From Halocatena marina (GTDB taxonomy: Archaea; Halobacteriota; Halobacteria; Halobacteriales; Haloarculaceae), in assembly GCF_025913575.1 (NCBI RefSeq), contig NZ_CP109785.1, forward strand, positions 2,356,001-2,420,000: DNA of 64,000 nucleotides, given 5' to 3'. How positions within the stretch are numbered: position 1 is the stretch's first letter; the number at the start of each line of letters is the position of its first letter. The notes under the pieces are model-generated. The model was not told the origin of the DNA and ran no database searches. It saw nothing but the letters and a program-made list of their open reading frames with translations. The position numbers were made by a program, and so were the translations under genes. Of the stretch, positions 8,366 to 17,213 are shown piece by piece.

Positions 8366-8578
8366 ATGACGGAGTATACTACTGTGTCCATTCCGAAGGA
8401 TCTAGCAGACCGTGTTGATGAGACGATCGAGGGAACGAGTTTTTCAAGCACCAGCGACCTCGTTCGGTTCCTCCTCCGGAGTATCGTCATTCAGCACCAG
8501 CGATCTGGGAGCCTCACAGAGGCAGAATTTGAGGAAATAGCTAGTCAGTTGCGCGATCTCGGTTATCTACGAGACTGA
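8366..8578 (+). CDS. Ribbon-helix-helix (CopG/MetJ-type) DNA-binding protein
   Basis: 70 residues. N-terminal strand EYTTVSIPKDLADRVDETI followed by two helices (SSTSDLVRFLLRSIV) is the standard RHH layout; the protein would dimerise and insert its paired beta strands in the major groove. A short helical tail (EAEFEEIASQLRDLGYL) is a typical C-terminal extension in haloarchaeal homologues. Its 3' end overlaps the convergent gene at 8567-8968 by 12 bp. No toxin partner is visible next to it, so a stand-alone regulator is likelier than an antitoxin. Target unknown. Confidence 0.8.
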   Translation: MTEYTTVSIPKDLADRVDETIEGTSFSSTSDLVRFLLRSIVIQHQRSGSLTEAEFEEIASQLRDLGYLRD

Positions 8579-8968
8579 TTCGACTGGCGGCTCTGCATCA
8601 AGTGTCGTCACTGATAGTTGCTGTCCACTCCGATCGAACGCGGTGATCTCACTCCACGGTGGAATCGCAACGAACACGACTTCGTGGAGATCATCCGTCC
8701 GTCGGAGATCGCGATGCCCGTCTGGATGGGAAATAAAACGACCCTGCGTCCGTGGCGTTCCGAGATCAACGCCGAAGACGGCATTCACCGATTGTCCTGC
8801 CTCAGGGAGGTAGAAGTGGGTGAACACCGGGGTATCGGACGCGAGCGAGTCAGCATCGCCCGTGAGCTCTTCTGCCCGTGTCACAGTGAGACCGATAGAG
8901 ATTGGGTCCGGATCCCGCTCGCGGGCGAAATCGAGTAACACCGACACGAGTCCGCGAGTAATGTACAC
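8567..8968 (-). CDS. Conserved haloarchaeal protein, possible degenerate JAB/MPN fold
   Basis: 133 residues. It begins with a helix MYITRGLVSVLLDFARE as JAB/MPN proteins do, then THFYLPEAGQSVNAVFGVD, RFISHPDGHRDLRRTDDLHE and VVFVAIPPW. The SHPDG...D spacing recalls the JAMM motif HxHPxG(x7-9)SxxD, but the first His is replaced (ISHP) and the Ser before the Asp is Thr, so catalysis is uncertain. Strong conservation in haloarchaea is my recollection, not a search result. Alternative: an unrelated family with a chance SHPDG. Confidence 0.5.
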   Translation of the reverse strand: MYITRGLVSVLLDFARERDPDPISIGLTVTRAEELTGDADSLASDTPVFTHFYLPEAGQSVNAVFGVDLGTPRTQGRFISHPDGHRDLRRTDDLHEVVFVAIPPWSEITAFDRSGQQLSVTTLDAEPPVESVS

Positions 8969-9163
8969 ACCCCATAGTAGTAGCTACGGTCGGATAACTC
9001 GATCGCTACATGCGGTTCTATTGAATGGATACCGACCAACTCACCAAATTATAAACATAAATTGTGTGCGGAAAGCCCATCTACTGCTCACCAGACAAGT
9101 AATTACAGCGTCTTGTTGATGGCCAGAAGACATATACCAATTTCACCGATCGTATCGGTATCT

Positions 9164-10771
9164 ATGAATAGCCGCGATGTAGCGGTCAATCGGCGTTCGT
9201 TTCTTGCAGGAACTACCTCAATATTGACTAGTTTTGGTTTATTCACTCGTGATTCGGGTGGGTTTGCACGAGGGGAGACATCCACAACGGCTGGTAATTG
9301 GACACATCCTGGAGCGACCGCTGGCCATTCCGGGTATCTCCCCGAAGATGTCGGTCCGACAGGAGACATCACGAAAGCGTGGGATCATTCTCTCAGCCGC
9401 GGTAACAACAACGACGGGGTGGCAGTCGTCGATGACACAGTCTACACTGGTGGTGGACCGTTACGGGCACTGAATGTCGCTGACGGGGCCGAGCGCTGGT
9501 CGTTCGATCCGACCGTCCCAGACCTCGAGTACCACGACGCAGGGAACACTCCGGAAGTGCAGTCTCCCGCCGTTATGGATGGGACGGTGTACGCATCGGT
9601 CCGAATCGGGGTGTACGACGCTGGTGACGCACAGCACACTGCATTGATCGCTGTCGACGCGGAAACCGGCGAAAAACGCTGGCGGGTCGACTCAGATGGG
9701 CTGTCTAGTGGATTATTCTCACCGGTCGTTGCCGCCGATGGAGCAATCTTCACGAGCGGTCCAGACATTGACGGCGGGACGAAGAACTGGTGGTATGCGT
9801 TTGACGGGGACGATGGAACCGTCCGCTGGCGACGGCCGCTCAAAACAGATACCAAGGAGACGCTCCCCGTCGCCGATGGTCGATTGTACCTTCCTCGTGA
9901 GAAGGGTGTGCAAGCACTCGATACGGCGACTGGCAAAACCGTCTGGACGGCACTACCTCGGGTAAACACCACGTCCACCCCAATCGTGTCCGATGGAACG
10001 CTGTTTGTCACCGAGGAAAATCCGCCGGGGATGACGCTCATCGCACTCGACGCAGCGACAGGAGACGAATACTGGCGCACTGCCTATCCGTCATCTGACG
10101 ACTATCCCAGTCTGGACGTCGGTGCGGTAGACGACGAGCACGTATACATTCAGATTCACAAAAGCGACGCCGATATCATTGCTCTCAGCCGGAACGACGG
10201 CAGCGAGCGTTGGCGGGCATCCATACCACAACCCCCCGAACAAGACGAAGGGCCCGTCATGAACGTCCCGACAGACGGAGTCGCACGAGTCGGTTCTCTC
10301 CTCTACGTCGGTGGGGCCGCCCTGAACCCTACAGACGGGTCCGTTGCGTGGACGCATGCAATACCCGGACCGTGGATATTCGGCTATTCCTTACGCGCGG
10401 TCGCCGGGGGCCGTGTGTACATTGGCGGTGATAAACTCATCGTGCTGAGCGGCACAACCGAACAGCCCGAACCATCACCACCAACAGAAACGCTTCAGGT
10501 CGGTACCACTACGACCGAACCACCATCCACGACAACAGAAAGGAATACGGAAACAGGAACGCTGTCCACAACAGCCCCATCATCTGAGACGTCAGCGCCC
10601 GCAACCGCTGTCCCGTCCCCAACAGACTCGAACCCGTCAGACCCGAGCCCGACAGTCAGCACGGCGTCGGAGCAGACAACGGCGACAGACGGTCCGGGGT
10701 TTGGGGTAGCGTCCGCCCTCGGTGGAATCGGACTAATAGCGTGGCGCGCATTCACACGCAACGAAGAGTGA
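9164..10771 (+). CDS. Exported PQQ-like beta-propeller protein with PGF-CTERM anchor
   Basis: 535 residues from ATG 9164. The N-terminus has a Tat motif (NRRSFLAGTTS) and hydrophobic core. Residues about 60-450 form an eight-bladed PQQ-type propeller with repeated W/Y blades such as LNVADGAERWSF, DAETGEKRWRV, DTATGKTVW, DAATGDEYWRT and RNDGSERWRA. Residues 455-505 are a Thr/Ser/Pro-rich, probably glycosylated stalk. The C-terminus is GPGFGVASALGGIGLIAW followed by basic residues: a PGF-CTERM signal cut by archaeosortase ArtA, giving a lipid-attached S-layer-associated protein. No PQQ enzyme catalytic residues are evident; the propeller may bind partners or glycans. Confidence 0.9.
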   Translation: MNSRDVAVNRRSFLAGTTSILTSFGLFTRDSGGFARGETSTTAGNWTHPGATAGHSGYLPEDVGPTGDITKAWDHSLSRGNNNDGVAVVDDTVYTGGGPLRALNVADGAERWSFDPTVPDLEYHDAGNTPEVQSPAVMDGTVYASVRIGVYDAGDAQHTALIAVDAETGEKRWRVDSDGLSSGLFSPVVAADGAIFTSGPDIDGGTKNWWYAFDGDDGTVRWRRPLKTDTKETLPVADGRLYLPREKGVQALDTATGKTVWTALPRVNTTSTPIVSDGTLFVTEENPPGMTLIALDAATGDEYWRTAYPSSDDYPSLDVGAVDDEHVYIQIHKSDADIIALSRNDGSERWRASIPQPPEQDEGPVMNVPTDGVARVGSLLYVGGAALNPTDGSVAWTHAIPGPWIFGYSLRAVAGGRVYIGGDKLIVLSGTTEQPEPSPPTETLQVGTTTTEPPSTTTERNTETGTLSTTAPSSETSAPATAVPSPTDSNPSDPSPTVSTASEQTTATDGPGFGVASALGGIGLIAWRAFTRNEE

Positions 10772-10873
10772 CAAGGATCCCATTCGATCCAACAACGTAC
10801 GGGACTGAACTCCCGCGGCGTGCACCATCCGATTGTGTCTGGAGAATAGTTAGCTGTTCACCGTTTCAAATTG

Positions 10874-11593
10874 CTACGAGAGGACACTCTCTTTAAGCGT
10901 ATTCAGATAGAGTGACGGCGCACGGGAACGCGAACCTGTGACGGCGTCTCTGATCGCTGCAGTCGCGTTCTCGGTGACGCCGGAGCCGTGACCAACGAAG
11001 AGACGCTCTACCGACAGCTCCGTGAGGTCCGTCGGTGGAGTAAAACGGAGGATCGGATGAACTCCCAGACGCTCTCCAGGCGCACAAAAATATCTGACAG
11101 TTCCGAGCGACTCGGGAACGAGGAGTGTTCCATCATCGGGTCGATATAGCACTGCTTCCTTCCAGACTGGGAGATCGATCCGTTTGCGAACACTGTATCC
11201 AGTGTCTCCGAGCTCACTTCCAAGTGTCCTCACAGGAGCGTCGATCGAATCGTCGATCGTACGCATCCACGATGGACGGTGAACCGAGACATCGTGACGA
11301 CGGGCAATCGCCGCCGCATCTCGCTTGTGTCGATCAAGCAAAACGAGTACGCCGAGCACTGGACCGGATTCAGATAACAGCTCATCGAGAGTATCCGAAT
11401 CGACAGGATCGACGAGCCAAACTCCATCATTACCGTCACTGTCACGTCCCATGAGAGCGTGGCTCGCGCGTTGCATCTGTTCGTTTGGATAAGCAATCCA
11501 GCCGACTCCACCATCCCACCGGTCGATCTCTTCTAACTGAGTCGGCCCCGATTCTTTCAGTGTCATCGTTGTGATTTCGGCCGCAGAATCCAT
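10874..11593 (-). CDS. Degenerate MBL-fold protein
   Basis: 239 residues; the ATG at 11566 (MTLKESGPTQ) is an alternative start. The order of segments follows metallo-beta-lactamase-fold hydrolases: RWDGGVGWIAYPNEQM, VWLVDPVDSDTLDELL, VLVLLDRHKRDAAAIARRH, TLLVPESLGTVRYF and a late LFVGHGSGV. The zinc motif HxHxDH is reduced to DRHKRD, and the metal-binding Asp/His set is not complete, so it is probably not a normal zinc hydrolase. Similar proteins are widespread in haloarchaea as I recall. It is transcribed toward the PQQ-propeller gene (convergent). Confidence 0.6.
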   Translation of the reverse strand: MDSAAEITTMTLKESGPTQLEEIDRWDGGVGWIAYPNEQMQRASHALMGRDSDGNDGVWLVDPVDSDTLDELLSESGPVLGVLVLLDRHKRDAAAIARRHDVSVHRPSWMRTIDDSIDAPVRTLGSELGDTGYSVRKRIDLPVWKEAVLYRPDDGTLLVPESLGTVRYFCAPGERLGVHPILRFTPPTDLTELSVERLFVGHGSGVTENATAAIRDAVTGSRSRAPSLYLNTLKESVLS

Positions 11594-11635
11594 AAAGCGT
11601 GTCCGAGAATCGCCGCCATCAACTCTGAAATTTGA

Positions 11636-11941
11636 TCAGTTCATTGGCGCTTCACTCATGTGCTGTTCGATTTGCTGTCCTACCCACTGATACCGGTTGG
11701 TGAGTTCTTCCCACCCTCCGTCAGTGAGTGCGTAGTAGTTCGAACGTTTGTCGAGTTTCCCTTTCTCAATGAAACCCCGGTCAGCGAGCGCGTCAAGATT
11801 TGGATAGAGATGGCCGTGCTGGATCGGAGAGTCGTAGTATTTATCGAGGGCTTCTTTGATCGCCAAGCCGTGAGGATGTTCTTCACCGATACCCGCGATC
11901 ACTACGAGAAGATCACGCTGGAATGCAGTAAGATCATTCAT
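11636..11941 (-). CDS. PadR-family transcriptional regulator
   Basis: 101 residues from the ATG at 11941 (MNDLTAFQRDLLVVIAGIGE); a start 9 codons upstream is possible. The winged helix is clear: HGLAIKEALDKYY, HGHLYPNLDALADRGFIEKG, RSNYYALTDGGWEEL, followed by a short helix for dimerisation. This is the haloarchaeal PadR type with HGxLYPNLD. PadR proteins repress nearby transporter or stress genes in response to small molecules. The upstream 160 bp is AT-rich with several TATA-like stretches, consistent with autoregulation. Target unknown. Confidence 0.88.
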   Translation of the reverse strand: MNDLTAFQRDLLVVIAGIGEEHPHGLAIKEALDKYYDSPIQHGHLYPNLDALADRGFIEKGKLDKRSNYYALTDGGWEELTNRYQWVGQQIEQHMSEAPMN

Positions 11942-12167
11942 AAGTACCAACCGATTGTTATTGGCCATATATATTCCTAACGATGTATTTTCACATAGTC
12001 GTTGTTTAATTAGTCGCTCAATTTTTAATACAATAAAGTTCTATATATGAATTGCTATGGCTAGTGCTCAAAATGACACCAGGAGTTGACAGCAGGCAGT
12101 CGCCACTAATTGGTCTAATATACGATGAGCCACTCAATCAGCGTGTGAATACTCGTTCTCCGTATCG

Positions 12168-12995
12168 TCATCCAACCGATGGGTGAAGCGGGTCCTCAGC
12201 TGGCGTGTCTCCACCGTTGTTTGAATCGTCTGCAGTGAGTCCAAGCGCACTCGTGACGGCGATCGCGTACAGATGTTGTATAGAAACGTGCAGATAGAAC
12301 CGCAAGAAAAAGCCGACGAGAATAAACTCGAGGAGGATTGCAATCGGGACGACGATGAGCCGCATGACACCGGCAAACACCCAACCAACAGCGTAATCCT
12401 CGGTGAAAACACAGGTACGGACTCTTGAAAATTCGAACGCTGCTCGAACTGAGTTTTGCTGTGCAAACAAGGCAGTTGCTGCGGGAACGAGATACGCAGC
12501 AGCGATAAGAGCGAACAGTCCGAGTAAGAACGCGAACGCACCCACTGTGTTGATCACCGCGTTTTCCGTTTCTGGAGTAGATGGTCGTCGTATGAATAGA
12601 CCAAGACCTCCTAATACGAGTGCTGGGACGAGATAGCCGAACAAGATAAGAGCCGATTTGATGCCATCAACTAATGCACGGATTCGAAACCGGGGAGCAA
12701 CAGGATTCGCTACACCAACGACTGTCCGCAAGACAGCGACGTAATAGCCCCGAACCAAGAGGTGGATACTGAGATAAAAAAGAGCAACAGCGATGAGAAT
12801 GACGAACAGTTCGTCGGTCACAAGCGCCTGTTCTGTAGCTTCTGACGTTGGAAATTCGGCAGATAGCTCCCTGCTGAGAAGATACCCGGAAGTGACGATA
12901 GCCACAGCGAGCACGGCAAAGAAAAGTCCGCCAACAACAACTGCTCTTGAACCGTGCTTTCCCGACGGTGGATAGTTCAACGCCTCACGGATCAC
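12168..12995 (-). CDS. DUF4013-family membrane protein
   Basis: 275 residues if started at the GTG complement of 12993-12995 (VIREALNYPPSGKHG), which matches the usual family start of a helix with EALNYP; the frame continues open to 13076. Five to six hydrophobic segments are visible (AVVVGGLFFAVLAVAIVTSG, LFVILIAVALFYLSIHLL, ALILFGYLVPALVLGGLG, VGAFAFLLGLFALIAAAYLV, WVFAGVMRLIVVPIAILLEF). DUF4013 proteins are polytopic membrane proteins of unknown role, common in haloarchaea. The C-terminus is short and acidic. It is the next gene downstream of rqcH on the same strand after about 155 bp. Confidence 0.75.
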   Translation of the reverse strand: MIREALNYPPSGKHGSRAVVVGGLFFAVLAVAIVTSGYLLSRELSAEFPTSEATEQALVTDELFVILIAVALFYLSIHLLVRGYYVAVLRTVVGVANPVAPRFRIRALVDGIKSALILFGYLVPALVLGGLGLFIRRPSTPETENAVINTVGAFAFLLGLFALIAAAYLVPAATALFAQQNSVRAAFEFSRVRTCVFTEDYAVGWVFAGVMRLIVVPIAILLEFILVGFFLRFYLHVSIQHLYAIAVTSALGLTADDSNNGGDTPAEDPLHPSVG

Positions 12996-13151
12996 AGCAC
13001 ACACTTTCGTGTGTAACGGATATAACTGTCCCGAAGCTGAGGAGAGTGTATCGGCACAAGACACCAAACAAACCACGAATCGTCCAGCCGATCAGTACTA
13101 TCGAGAGCCTGCCATTACCGGCATGGTCACGATCCTGGAGGAGGTGTATCG

Positions 13152-15251
13152 TTACTCAACAATTCTACTCCCACCAGTGGGACAACACTCCTGTATCTGA
13201 TCGGGGCTTGCTACTTTTCTGAGGAAAGACTGATCTTCGAATCGATCGCCGAACTGTCGATAGAGGCGCTTTGCGATGTCGTTTTGGGCATACCGTCCGG
13301 GTTCCAGATCGATCTTCGTCACAGCTCTGGATTCAATAGCAGACGGGGGCCCGCCGATGACACGCGTCTGTGGTTCGCAGGTGATACCAACAGAGATGCC
13401 GACAGCGGTGTCGTTGTAGTAGGTCCGCTCTCCTCTGATAACGAATGATCCTTTTTCGATGAACTCACCACTTTCTGGTGTTTTCGACACCTGATCGGGC
13501 TCTGCCATATACACATCACCGCTGTAGTGCCCATCTTTCCAGACGGAGGAGTAGGAAACGGCGAACTGGGCGGCTTCTTCTCGGCTCTGTTCGGGGATGT
13601 CGACATCCCGTGCTGCCTCGCTCGGCCCAGTCGCTTTCAGGATTGTCACGGGCGCGCCGTGGGCCTGCGCGTGAAAGAAGAGATCGCCGCGTTCCATGTA
13701 TTTCTTGACTAATTCTTCGTTCTGATCGGCGTTTCGACCACCGATGACGAGAAATCCATCGCTCGTGTGGAACCAACGGAAACGCTCGTACCACTGCTCG
13801 TCGCGCCGGATCGGGATCGATGACCGAGAGAGCCAATCGATCGATTCAGTCTCGTCTGATTCTTTTTGGACGTTGGGCCCGTCATCCGTCCCCCACGATT
13901 CACGGCGCTGTTTGACCGCTTCGAGTTGCTCGCGTGTGTCTTCGATCGCCTCCAGCGCGCCTTCTCGTTTCTCCTCGATCCGTTTTGCTTCCTTGTAGAG
14001 CTGATCCGCGTTCTTCTCGATATTGATTGTCGTATCGACGGTAACGGACAGCTCACCGAGATCAAGTGTCACTGTTGCGTCTGTCCCGTCTACGTCCTCG
14101 ATAGCATTCGCGGCGGGAATATCCCGTTCGGCTCCCGCTTCGAATCGTTCTTCAATCTCGTCCCACGATCGATCCTCACTCCGGGCGTGTTGGACTGCCG
14201 TGAGTACCTCGTCTACGAGATCGTAGCGCTCATACAGCAGTTCAGCTTTCCGACGTTCCTGGTTGGCGTCCGCTTCGAAGCTCTCGATCGCACCCTGTTG
14301 TTGTTCGACGATCCGTTCGAACTTCTCGATCTCACCTTCGAAGTCGGGGCGTTCAGGTTCCTCGTGTGCGGCTGTCTCTTCTCCCGCTTCCTCGAGCTGG
14401 GCGAAATACGCATCGAGCGCCATGTTGAACGAGTCGAACTGCTCGCACTCTTGGCCCTCACGCTCTGAGAGCGGGACTGGCGTCGCATCGATTGGATCAC
14501 CGTCCTCGTAGTAGACGTGTGGATCGAACCGGCCCGAAGAAAGGGTCTCTCGGAGATCGTCGACAACGCGAAAGAGGTCGTGATACTCCGCTTCGTCTGC
14601 GTCCTCAATCGATTTCGTTTTCTCGATCCCTGCGCGCGTACACAGCTCTTCCGCCCAGAATCCACCGAGGTTGAGTTGTGTTGCGAGCGTTCGCACGATG
14701 TCGGTATCAGACTCATCCATCTGCCGCATGAACTGGTCTTTGGTCGCATCCAACGGATCGAACCGCGATTGGGGATACTCATAGCGGGCACCAGGCGCGA
14801 CGGTCCGAGAGGAAAGTCGAATCGTCTCCAAACAGCCGAGGATCTCGTGCTCTGCGTTGCAGACAGCAACGTTACCATCCCCGAACAGTTCGGCGACAAC
14901 GAGGGTGTCGCCATCTGGACGCTCGAACCGGAGCGTTACGATGCGGTCGAATTCGTACTGTTCGACGCCCGCAAAATCCGCACCAGAAATACGGTTCCGG
15001 AGCATCATCGCAAAGTGTGGCGGACGCCCTGGTGCATCGGAGACGTTCGCTGGGTCAGCGACGTGTATCCGCTTTGGGTCGCCAACCTCGATCAACAGCT
15101 CGACGCGACCGCGATCGAAATCACGCATCCGAAGCCGCACCAACGAATCGTCGTAGAGATAGGCCTTATCGACCTTAGCGCCCTCAAAGGACTGTAGCTC
15201 CGTGGTGAGCGCACTGAGGTCGATACTGCTCAACTCGCGCTTCCTATCCAT
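13152..15251 (-). CDS. rqcH: Ribosome rescue/quality-control protein RqcH (NFACT family)
   Basis: 699 residues from the ATG complement of 15249-15251 (MDRKRELSSIDLSALTTELQ); the open frame further upstream has no family character. Order: NFACT-N (1-180) with VDKAYLYDDSLVRLR and the conserved Asp-Arg of EFDRIVTLRFERPDG that contacts tRNA in bacterial RqcH; a helix-hairpin-helix region (QLNLGGFWAEELCTRAGIE); a long coiled coil (about 370-520); NFACT-R (about 545-660) with GGRNADQNEELVKKYM and GDLFFHAQAHGAP. RqcH binds 60S/50S subunits with stalled peptidyl-tRNA and recruits tRNA-Ala to add C-terminal tails. Length and domains are complete. Confidence 0.92.
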   Translation of the reverse strand: MDRKRELSSIDLSALTTELQSFEGAKVDKAYLYDDSLVRLRMRDFDRGRVELLIEVGDPKRIHVADPANVSDAPGRPPHFAMMLRNRISGADFAGVEQYEFDRIVTLRFERPDGDTLVVAELFGDGNVAVCNAEHEILGCLETIRLSSRTVAPGARYEYPQSRFDPLDATKDQFMRQMDESDTDIVRTLATQLNLGGFWAEELCTRAGIEKTKSIEDADEAEYHDLFRVVDDLRETLSSGRFDPHVYYEDGDPIDATPVPLSEREGQECEQFDSFNMALDAYFAQLEEAGEETAAHEEPERPDFEGEIEKFERIVEQQQGAIESFEADANQERRKAELLYERYDLVDEVLTAVQHARSEDRSWDEIEERFEAGAERDIPAANAIEDVDGTDATVTLDLGELSVTVDTTINIEKNADQLYKEAKRIEEKREGALEAIEDTREQLEAVKQRRESWGTDDGPNVQKESDETESIDWLSRSSIPIRRDEQWYERFRWFHTSDGFLVIGGRNADQNEELVKKYMERGDLFFHAQAHGAPVTILKATGPSEAARDVDIPEQSREEAAQFAVSYSSVWKDGHYSGDVYMAEPDQVSKTPESGEFIEKGSFVIRGERTYYNDTAVGISVGITCEPQTRVIGGPPSAIESRAVTKIDLEPGRYAQNDIAKRLYRQFGDRFEDQSFLRKVASPDQIQECCPTGGSRIVE

Positions 15252-15335
15252 ACCGAATACAATTGGAGCAGGTGAAAAGGGATGTCGCTCCGCATGCCCG
15301 AAACGATTAGTCGCCCAAAGCGTCTCGTACACACG

Positions 15336-15956
15336 ATGCCGACCGAACTCGTAGACGACGTATACGAAATCACTTGCGCTGAAACGCCCAACGGACACAT
15401 CCGCGCGTATCTCGTCGACGGCACTCATCCGACGCTGTTTGACAGTGGTCTTCCCGATTCGACCGAGGCACTCATCGAGGGCATTGACGCGACAGCCATC
15501 ACGCCTGAACGGCTCGTCATCACGCACACCGATCAGGATCACATCGGTGGTCTCGCTGCCGTAATTGAGAAGTACGGCGTCGAGACGTACCTCCCCGCCG
15601 GGAGCGAACTGGCTGGCGAGCGTACAGACACAGTGTATAGTGAGGGTGACAAAATCAGCGGATTCGTGGCCCTACACATGCCCGGCCACCGCTCTCACCA
15701 GCACGTCTTGGTGAACGAAACACGGGAAATCGCTGTCCTTGGTGATGCGGTGAGCGGTGCGGATCAACGAGGACTTCCTGCCGGATACTTTCATCTTCCA
15801 CCGGGAATGTATTCGGAGGACCTGATTCTCGCCGAAGAAAGCGTGGGGAAGCTCCTCGATTACGAGTTCGAGGTCGGCCTCGTCTACCACGGATCCTCGG
15901 TGACGGAGAATGCACGAGACACACTCGAAGCGTACGTCGGTGGCTTCGTCGATTGA
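15336..15956 (+). CDS. MBL-fold metallo-hydrolase
   Basis: 206 residues from ATG 15336 (MPTELVDDVYEITCAE). The zinc-binding set of the metallo-beta-lactamase fold is complete: VITHTDQDHIGG (HxxxDH form), HMPGHRSHQHVLV, VLGDAVSGAD and a final VYHGSS. The family covers glyoxalase II-like thioesterases and many other hydrolases, so the substrate cannot be assigned. It is divergent from rqcH, with starts about 85 bp apart and a shared promoter region. The HTDQDH version with Thr-Asp-Gln is slightly unusual. Confidence 0.85.
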   Translation: MPTELVDDVYEITCAETPNGHIRAYLVDGTHPTLFDSGLPDSTEALIEGIDATAITPERLVITHTDQDHIGGLAAVIEKYGVETYLPAGSELAGERTDTVYSEGDKISGFVALHMPGHRSHQHVLVNETREIAVLGDAVSGADQRGLPAGYFHLPPGMYSEDLILAEESVGKLLDYEFEVGLVYHGSSVTENARDTLEAYVGGFVD

Positions 15957-16071
15957 GATAAAATCGGTGGATTATCTCCGTTCTGATGGTTGCGGATCGT
16001 CACAGAATTCGTCGCCAGTGTGCCGTAAAGCGGATCAATCGAACGGAGTCACCCCGAGCGATGCACCAAAT

Positions 16072-17151
16072 CTAAAGATCAATCCGCTCACCCGTTTCGA
16101 GACCGCTATTCAGAGCGAGGTGGATGCGTCCGTCGCCAGCCAGCCAGTCACCAGCGAGATAGAGTCCGTGCCGCTCCGCACGGCTCCGAGCGCTGGTTTC
16201 AGAATTTGAATCAAGATCGGCACCGGGGTCGGTGTCGGGAAGCGCGTGTTGCCAGTTTCGCGCATCAGTCCAGTCGGGCGATGCGAGTCGGTCGTCATCC
16301 AACAGATCAGCAGTGAGTTCAGCGACAGTGAGTGCGTTCATCTCAGAATTTGAATCTGAATCTGAATCCGAGACTGATGCACTGTTCATCCGTCGGGCAG
16401 ACCAGTCCGGTGCCATCTGGACGACGAGGAGGGATTCGCCGTCAGGGATGTGGTTGGATTTGCATTCCTCGCGTGACACCCATCCGATTTCGTGCTCTCG
16501 GTCGGTGTTGATGAGAGCGTAATACGGTCGCTCCAACTCGAATGGGTAGTGTAAGAGCACACTGTAGATCGTTCGGTACTCGATGTCGCCAATGGTTGTC
16601 GCGAGTTCATCACGGAGAGTGTGGTCCCAGTGCATTTCCTCGATGAGTTCGGCCGAGCGTGGAGCCGGGGGAGTAAGCACAAGCGTATCGAACGTGCCGA
16701 GATCCTCGCCCGATTCGGAGGCGAGTGACCAACGCCCCTGTTCGTGGGCGACCGTTTGGACCGGTGTGTCTCGGAATATTGTCGCATCTGTCTGTGCGAA
16801 CAATCGTTGTGGGAGCTGTTCAATGCCATCCTCGTAGGTCCATTTGTGTTCGTCCCTCTCATCTCCCTGCGAGATGGTTCCATCCGCACTGAACGTCCAC
16901 ACCGGCGCATCGATGTCCACGAGACCGTCGGTATCAAGTGTTTCAGTGATGAGCTCCTCGGCAATCGGGTCATCACTCTTGACGTAGTTCGCACCGAAAT
17001 CGTAGGAACAGTCGTTCATGCTGTGGGTTGCCGCACGCCCACCGATGGTGGAGGACTTTTCGAAGACTGAAGTAGAATTACCAGTTCTTTGTAGGGAAAA
17101 TACGACGCCGGCGCCTGCCACACCGGCACCGATGATGGCAACTCGTTCCAT
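16072..17151 (-). CDS. FAD-dependent amine oxidase-like (renalase-type) oxidoreductase
   Basis: 359 residues from the ATG complement of 17149-17151. The N-terminal dinucleotide fold is clear: VAIIGAGVAGAGVVFSLQ with the GxGxxG motif, then FEKSSTIGGRAATH (GGRxx). Later segments include YDFGANYV, LVLTPPAPRSAELIEEM and a C-terminal FAD contact GLYLAGDWLAGDGRIHLAL. This is the renalase/protoporphyrinogen-oxidase-like class; substrate unknown. Two low-complexity inserts rich in Asp/Ser/Asn (SDSDSDSNSE near residue 265 and DLDSNSET near residue 310) are encoded by GAATCN-like hexamers and look like expanded loops. Confidence 0.85.
   Translation of the reverse strand: MERVAIIGAGVAGAGVVFSLQRTGNSTSVFEKSSTIGGRAATHSMNDCSYDFGANYVKSDDPIAEELITETLDTDGLVDIDAPVWTFSADGTISQGDERDEHKWTYEDGIEQLPQRLFAQTDATIFRDTPVQTVAHEQGRWSLASESGEDLGTFDTLVLTPPAPRSAELIEEMHWDHTLRDELATTIGDIEYRTIYSVLLHYPFELERPYYALINTDREHEIGWVSREECKSNHIPDGESLLVVQMAPDWSARRMNSASVSDSDSDSNSEMNALTVAELTADLLDDDRLASPDWTDARNWQHALPDTDPGADLDSNSETSARSRAERHGLYLAGDWLAGDGRIHLALNSGLETGERIDL
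16346..16369. repeat. Hexanucleotide tract (GAATYY)4 inside the FAD oxidoreductase gene
   Basis: Four in-phase hexamers GAATTT, GAATCT, GAATCT, GAATCC on the plus strand, encoding a Ser/Asp/Asn run on the minus strand. A related copy (AGAATTTGAATC) lies at 16201-16212 in the same gene. Similar tracts occur at 20661-20738 and 22562-22591. Confidence 0.7.
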
Positions 17152-17213
17152 GCCCACTCTACGGTTCGACTGTAGAAAAACAGCCCTGACCCAGCTACTC
17201 GTTTGCAAAACTG

